Shown: positions 5,233 through 7,202 of the stretch, piece after piece | Numbering within the stretch: position 1 is the stretch's first letter | Layout of the letters: every line of letters starts with the position of its first letter | Source: Nanobdellota archaeon | Lineage (GTDB): Archaea > Nanobdellota > Nanobdellia > Pacearchaeales > GW2011-AR1 | Assembly (NCBI GenBank): GCA_018901625.1 | Contig: JAHIEM010000090.1 | Location: forward strand, 1-7,202 | Direction of reading: 5' to 3' | DNA: 7,202 nucleotides | Translations under genes and position numbers: made by a program | Notes under the pieces: model-generated | What the model was told of the DNA's origin: nothing | Seen by the model: only the letters and a program-made list of their open reading frames with translations | The model's database searches: none

Positions 5233-5786
5233 GATTTTGCTATAAAGTCTTCTTTTGTGAGAATTCCAATAATTTTATCTCTTTCTGTTAAAAGTATGGC
5301 TGAGTTTGTTTTTAGAAGAGGCATTGCTACTGATTTAGGTGTCTGGGCTGAAATTGTTGGCAGGGGGTCTTCCATCACTGTTTTTACGTGCTGACTAAGA
5401 AGATTGGTTTTGTCTCCGCCTTCTAGGATTTTATTATAAATTGTTGATTCTGAGATTGTTCCTACTAGTCTGTTGTTGTCAATTACTGGGAGCTGGGAGA
5501 TTGCGTGTTTTTTCATAGTCTCGGCAGCCTGGGATACCTTCGCTTTAGAGTTTATTGAAATTAATTTCTTGCCTAGAAGCTTAACACAGAGATCTTCTTT
5601 TTTGTGTTCTAATCTTTCAAATGTTTCAAAGATTCTCTTGATTATCTCGTAGGAAGGAGATACTTTTTTTGATTCTATTTTTGCTATTAGTGATTGGGAA
5701 ACTCCTGATGCTTGAGACAGCTGCTTTTGAGTTATATTTAACTCGGCTCGTTTGTGTTTTATTGTGTTTGTGTCTGGAAAGAGCAT
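5229..5786 (-). CDS. HTH (Xre-type) transcriptional regulator with paired CBS domains
   Basis: This is a predicted ligand-responsive DNA-binding regulator of 185 aa. Residues 8-55 form an Xre/Cro helix-turn-helix (LNITQKQLSQASGVSQSLIAKIESKKVSPSYEII). Two CBS motifs follow: about 72-122 (SQAAETMKKHAISQLPVIDNNRLVGTIS) and about 135-185 (VKTVMEDPLPTIS, ending KIIGILTKEDFI). CBS pairs bind adenosyl ligands such as AMP, ATP or S-adenosylmethionine, so the C-terminal half is the likely sensor. The ATG at 5786 is 25 nt from a TATA box, implying a leaderless mRNA. That box overlaps a 24-bp perfect palindrome, suggesting autoregulation. The divergent neighbours are a 71-aa protein and metK, the likely other targets. 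The 3' end overlaps radA by 4 bp. This domain order is known in archaeal regulators; the ligand is unproven. Confidence 0.9.
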   Translation of the reverse strand: MLFPDTNTIKHKRAELNITQKQLSQASGVSQSLIAKIESKKVSPSYEIIKRIFETFERLEHKKEDLCVKLLGKKLISINSKAKVSQAAETMKKHAISQLPVIDNNRLVGTISESTIYNKILEGGDKTNLLSQHVKTVMEDPLPTISAQTPKSVAMPLLKTNSAILLTERDKIIGILTKEDFIAKS

Positions 5787-5807
5787 ATTTTTACTAGAAT
5801 AAAGTAG

Positions 5808-5815
5808 TATATAAA
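5808..5815 (-). promoter_or_regulatory. TATA box of the HTH-CBS regulator
   Basis: On the minus strand this reads TTTATATA, centred about 25 nt from the ATG at 5786, so the mRNA is probably leaderless. Its upstream edge lies inside the palindrome at 5812-5835. Confidence 0.6.
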
Positions 5816-5835
5816 TATTCCTATAGGAATATTTA
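5812..5835. promoter_or_regulatory. 24-bp perfect palindrome, likely operator
   Basis: The left half TAAATATTCCTA is followed directly by its exact reverse complement TAGGAATATTTA, with no spacer. It covers the edge of the regulator's TATA box and its upstream factor-B site, so a bound dimer should block that promoter. It sits in the only divergent spacer next to an HTH gene, the usual place for a self-binding site. The assignment to this regulator is inference. Confidence 0.65.
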
Positions 5836-5846
5836 GTGGCAAGATG

Positions 5847-5855
5847 TTTTAAATA
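5847..5855 (+). promoter_or_regulatory. TATA box of the 71-aa gene and metK
   Basis: TTTTAAATA is centred 26 nt upstream of the ATG at 5877, predicting a leaderless transcript. It lies between the palindrome and the repeated half-site. Confidence 0.55.
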
Positions 5856-5865
5856 GGAATTTTTA
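5853..5865 (+). promoter_or_regulatory. Second operator half-site
   Basis: ATAGGAATTTTTA matches the right half of the palindrome (ATAGGAATATTTA, 5823-5835) at 12 of 13 bases. It is exactly 30 bp away in direct orientation, close to three helical turns. It overlaps the end of the plus-strand TATA box, where binding would hinder transcription of the metK unit. Confidence 0.45.
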
Positions 5866-5876
5866 ATTAGAGAGAC

Positions 5877-6092
5877 ATGGCGAAAGATTTGAGTTTAAGT
5901 TTACCTGATGGCGATTTTGTTATGAATGTTAATCATCCGCTTGCTAAGAGGGGCTTAAGATTGACAGTTGATTATAGGGGCGGAGCATATCATATTTGTG
6001 TAGCTCGTATAGACACAGATGGAAGAGAATTGGACGAGCAAACTCATGAGTATTATGATCATCTATTGGGGGTTGGCGGGAAGAATAGATAA
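5877..6092 (+). CDS. Unknown 71-aa protein encoded directly before metK
   Basis: I do not recognise this protein. It starts MAKDLSLSLPDGDFVMNVNH and is mixed polar, without membrane segments or a signal peptide. Residues 27-45 (LRLTVDYRGGAYHICVARI) look like two beta strands, followed by an acidic helix (RELDEQTHEYYDHLL) and a glycine-rich, basic end (GVGGKNR), consistent with a small alpha/beta domain. It has one cysteine. The ATG is 26 nt after a TATA box, as in a leaderless gene, and the stop (TAA 6090-6092) is one base before the metK ATG, so it is the first gene of a metK operon. That linkage, and the shared operator region with a CBS regulator, hints at a role near methionine or SAM metabolism, but nothing in the sequence proves it. 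Confidence 0.72.
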   Translation: MAKDLSLSLPDGDFVMNVNHPLAKRGLRLTVDYRGGAYHICVARIDTDGRELDEQTHEYYDHLLGVGGKNR

Positions 6093-6093
6093 G

Positions 6094-7202
6094 ATGCAAA
6101 ATTATTTTTTAACTTCTGAGAGTGTGACTGAAGGGCATCCTGACAAGGTTTGCGACCAGATTTCTGATGCTATTCTTGATAATCTAATTGTGCAAGACCC
6201 TTACTCGAGAGTTGCTGTTGAAACTCTTGTTACTACTGGCTCTGTTCATGTTGCTGGGGAGATTACAACTAGGGGTTATGCAGATATTGCTGGAATTGCT
6301 AGAAGGGTTTTGAAAGAGATAGGATACACTGACCCTAGGTTTGGAATTGATTCTGAGGATGCTGGTGTCTGGGTTTCTGTTCATGGGCAGAGTGCGGATA
6401 TTTCTCAAGGAGTTAATGAGGGGGAGAATAAAGAGCAGGGTGCTGGTGATCAGGGAATGATGTATGGTTTTGCTTGCAATGAAACTCCTGAATTAATGCC
6501 CCTGCCTATAATGCTTGCTCATAGATTAACTAGAACACTCGCTGAGGCGAGAAAACAGGGGAGAATAAGAAATATTGGGCCTGATGGAAAGTCACAAGTA
6601 ACTGTTGAATATGAGGATGGAAAGCCGAAAAGAATTGAGGCAGTTGTTATTGCGCAACAGCATACTTGTGAGATGTGTGAGGATGATTTGAGAAAAGAGA
6701 TTTTTGAGAAGGTTATTGCTCCGATTTGCGGGGGAATGTTAGACAATGAAACAAAGATTCATATTAATGCTACTGGGAGATTTGTTATTGGGGGGCCTGA
6801 GGGAGATACAGGAGTTACTGGGAGAAAAATCATAGTTGATAGTTATGGTGGAATTGGAAGGCATGGGGGCGGGTGTTTTAGTGGGAAAGATCCTTCAAAA
6901 GTAGACAGGAGCGGGGCTTACATGGCAAGATATGTTGCTAAAAATATTGTTGCTGCAGGTTTGGCTGAGAAGTGTGAAATACAAATAAGTTATGCAATCG
7001 GGGTTGCTAAGCCAACTAGTGTTCATGTTGATTGTTTTGGAACTGAGAAAGTTCCTGAAGAGAAGATTCAGGAATTAGTTATGAAGAATTTTGATATGAG
7101 GCCAAGGGCAATTATAGAAAATTTGAATTTAAGAAGGCCGATTTACAGAAAAACTGCTGCTTACGGGCATTTTGGAAGAGTTGATGAAGATTTTACCTGG
7201 GA
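6094..7202 (+). CDS. metK: S-adenosylmethionine synthase, bacterial-type MetK (3' end cut by window)
   Basis: It makes S-adenosylmethionine from methionine and ATP, releasing phosphate and diphosphate; family members are cytoplasmic homo-oligomers. 369 codons are visible, running off the window without a stop; the usual bacterial length is about 380-400, so only a short tail is missing. Signatures are TSESVTEGHPDKVCDQISDA near the start (H15, D17, K18), E43 in VAVETLV, the loop motif GAGDQG (116-121) followed by MMYGFA, VIGGPEGDTGVTGRK (231-245), GGGCFSGKDPSKVDRSGAY (258-276) and PIYRKTAAYGHFGR near the end. These are the bacterial/eukaryotic MAT family, not the unrelated-looking archaeal MAT of most archaea. 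GGGC and RSGAY differ slightly from the usual GGGA and RSAAY. The ATG is one base after the 71-aa gene's stop, so translation is probably coupled. Confidence 0.97.
   Translation, partial: MQNYFLTSESVTEGHPDKVCDQISDAILDNLIVQDPYSRVAVETLVTTGSVHVAGEITTRGYADIAGIARRVLKEIGYTDPRFGIDSEDAGVWVSVHGQSADISQGVNEGENKEQGAGDQGMMYGFACNETPELMPLPIMLAHRLTRTLAEARKQGRIRNIGPDGKSQVTVEYEDGKPKRIEAVVIAQQHTCEMCEDDLRKEIFEKVIAPICGGMLDNETKIHINATGRFVIGGPEGDTGVTGRKIIVDSYGGIGRHGGGCFSGKDPSKVDRSGAYMARYVAKNIVAAGLAEKCEIQISYAIGVAKPTSVHVDCFGTEKVPEEKIQELVMKNFDMRPRAIIENLNLRRPIYRKTAAYGHFGRVDEDFTW

Noticed and set aside
6184..6746. Minus-strand open frames within metK
   Set aside because: The opposite strand encodes an unmistakable MetK; these frames are low-complexity shadows rich in serine and asparagine.

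Overview
The window is archaeal and AT-rich. The evidence is the gene content: RadA, a zinc-finger replication protein A, the small elongation factor aEF-1beta and a type-II archaeal prepilin peptidase. Short TATA-like boxes lie 25-27 nt upstream of several start codons, which is the geometry of leaderless archaeal transcripts. Very short proteins, overlapping stop codons, a HIT-like protein lacking its catalytic histidines and a bacterial-type MetK suggest a reduced DPANN-type lineage (Pacearchaeota/Woesearchaeota-like). That placement is an inference from gene style; no marker phylogeny could be run.

Layout. Positions 1-170 hold three perfect 55-bp tandem copies that read as a triplicated leaderless promoter, ending on the start of a 40-codon basic ORF (166-288). 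A prepilin peptidase follows (301-1137). It converges, with overlapping stops, on a minus-strand degenerate HIT protein (1134-1754) and aEF-1beta (1840-2112). A 288-nt divergent spacer (2113-2400) holds a hairpin-rich aEF-1beta leader, a doubtful 38-codon ORF, and the RPA promoter with an in-frame 10-codon upstream ORF. Then on the plus strand come RPA (2401-3345), a 38-aa single-span membrane protein with a textbook Shine-Dalgarno (3449-3565), a YdjM-like membrane hydrolase (3625-4080) and radA (4231-5232). The radA upstream region carries two perfect 10-bp-arm inverted repeats.

RadA shares a TTAA stop-stop overlap with a minus-strand HTH-CBS regulator (5229-5786). That regulator is divergent from a two-gene unit: an unknown 71-aa protein (5877-6092) and bacterial-type metK (6094 to the window edge). 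The 90-nt divergent spacer contains a 24-bp perfect palindrome over the regulator's TATA box, plus a repeated half-site next to the TATA box of the metK unit.

How the genes may work together. RPA and RadA are the single-strand coating and strand-exchange partners of homologous recombination and sit in the same stretch. The best candidate for an undescribed system is the regulator/palindrome/metK module. CBS domains are known to bind adenosyl ligands, in some archaeal cases S-adenosylmethionine, so this could be a ligand-sensing repressor controlling SAM synthase. The second candidate is the palindrome pair upstream of radA, which could be a DNA operator or a switching RNA leader.
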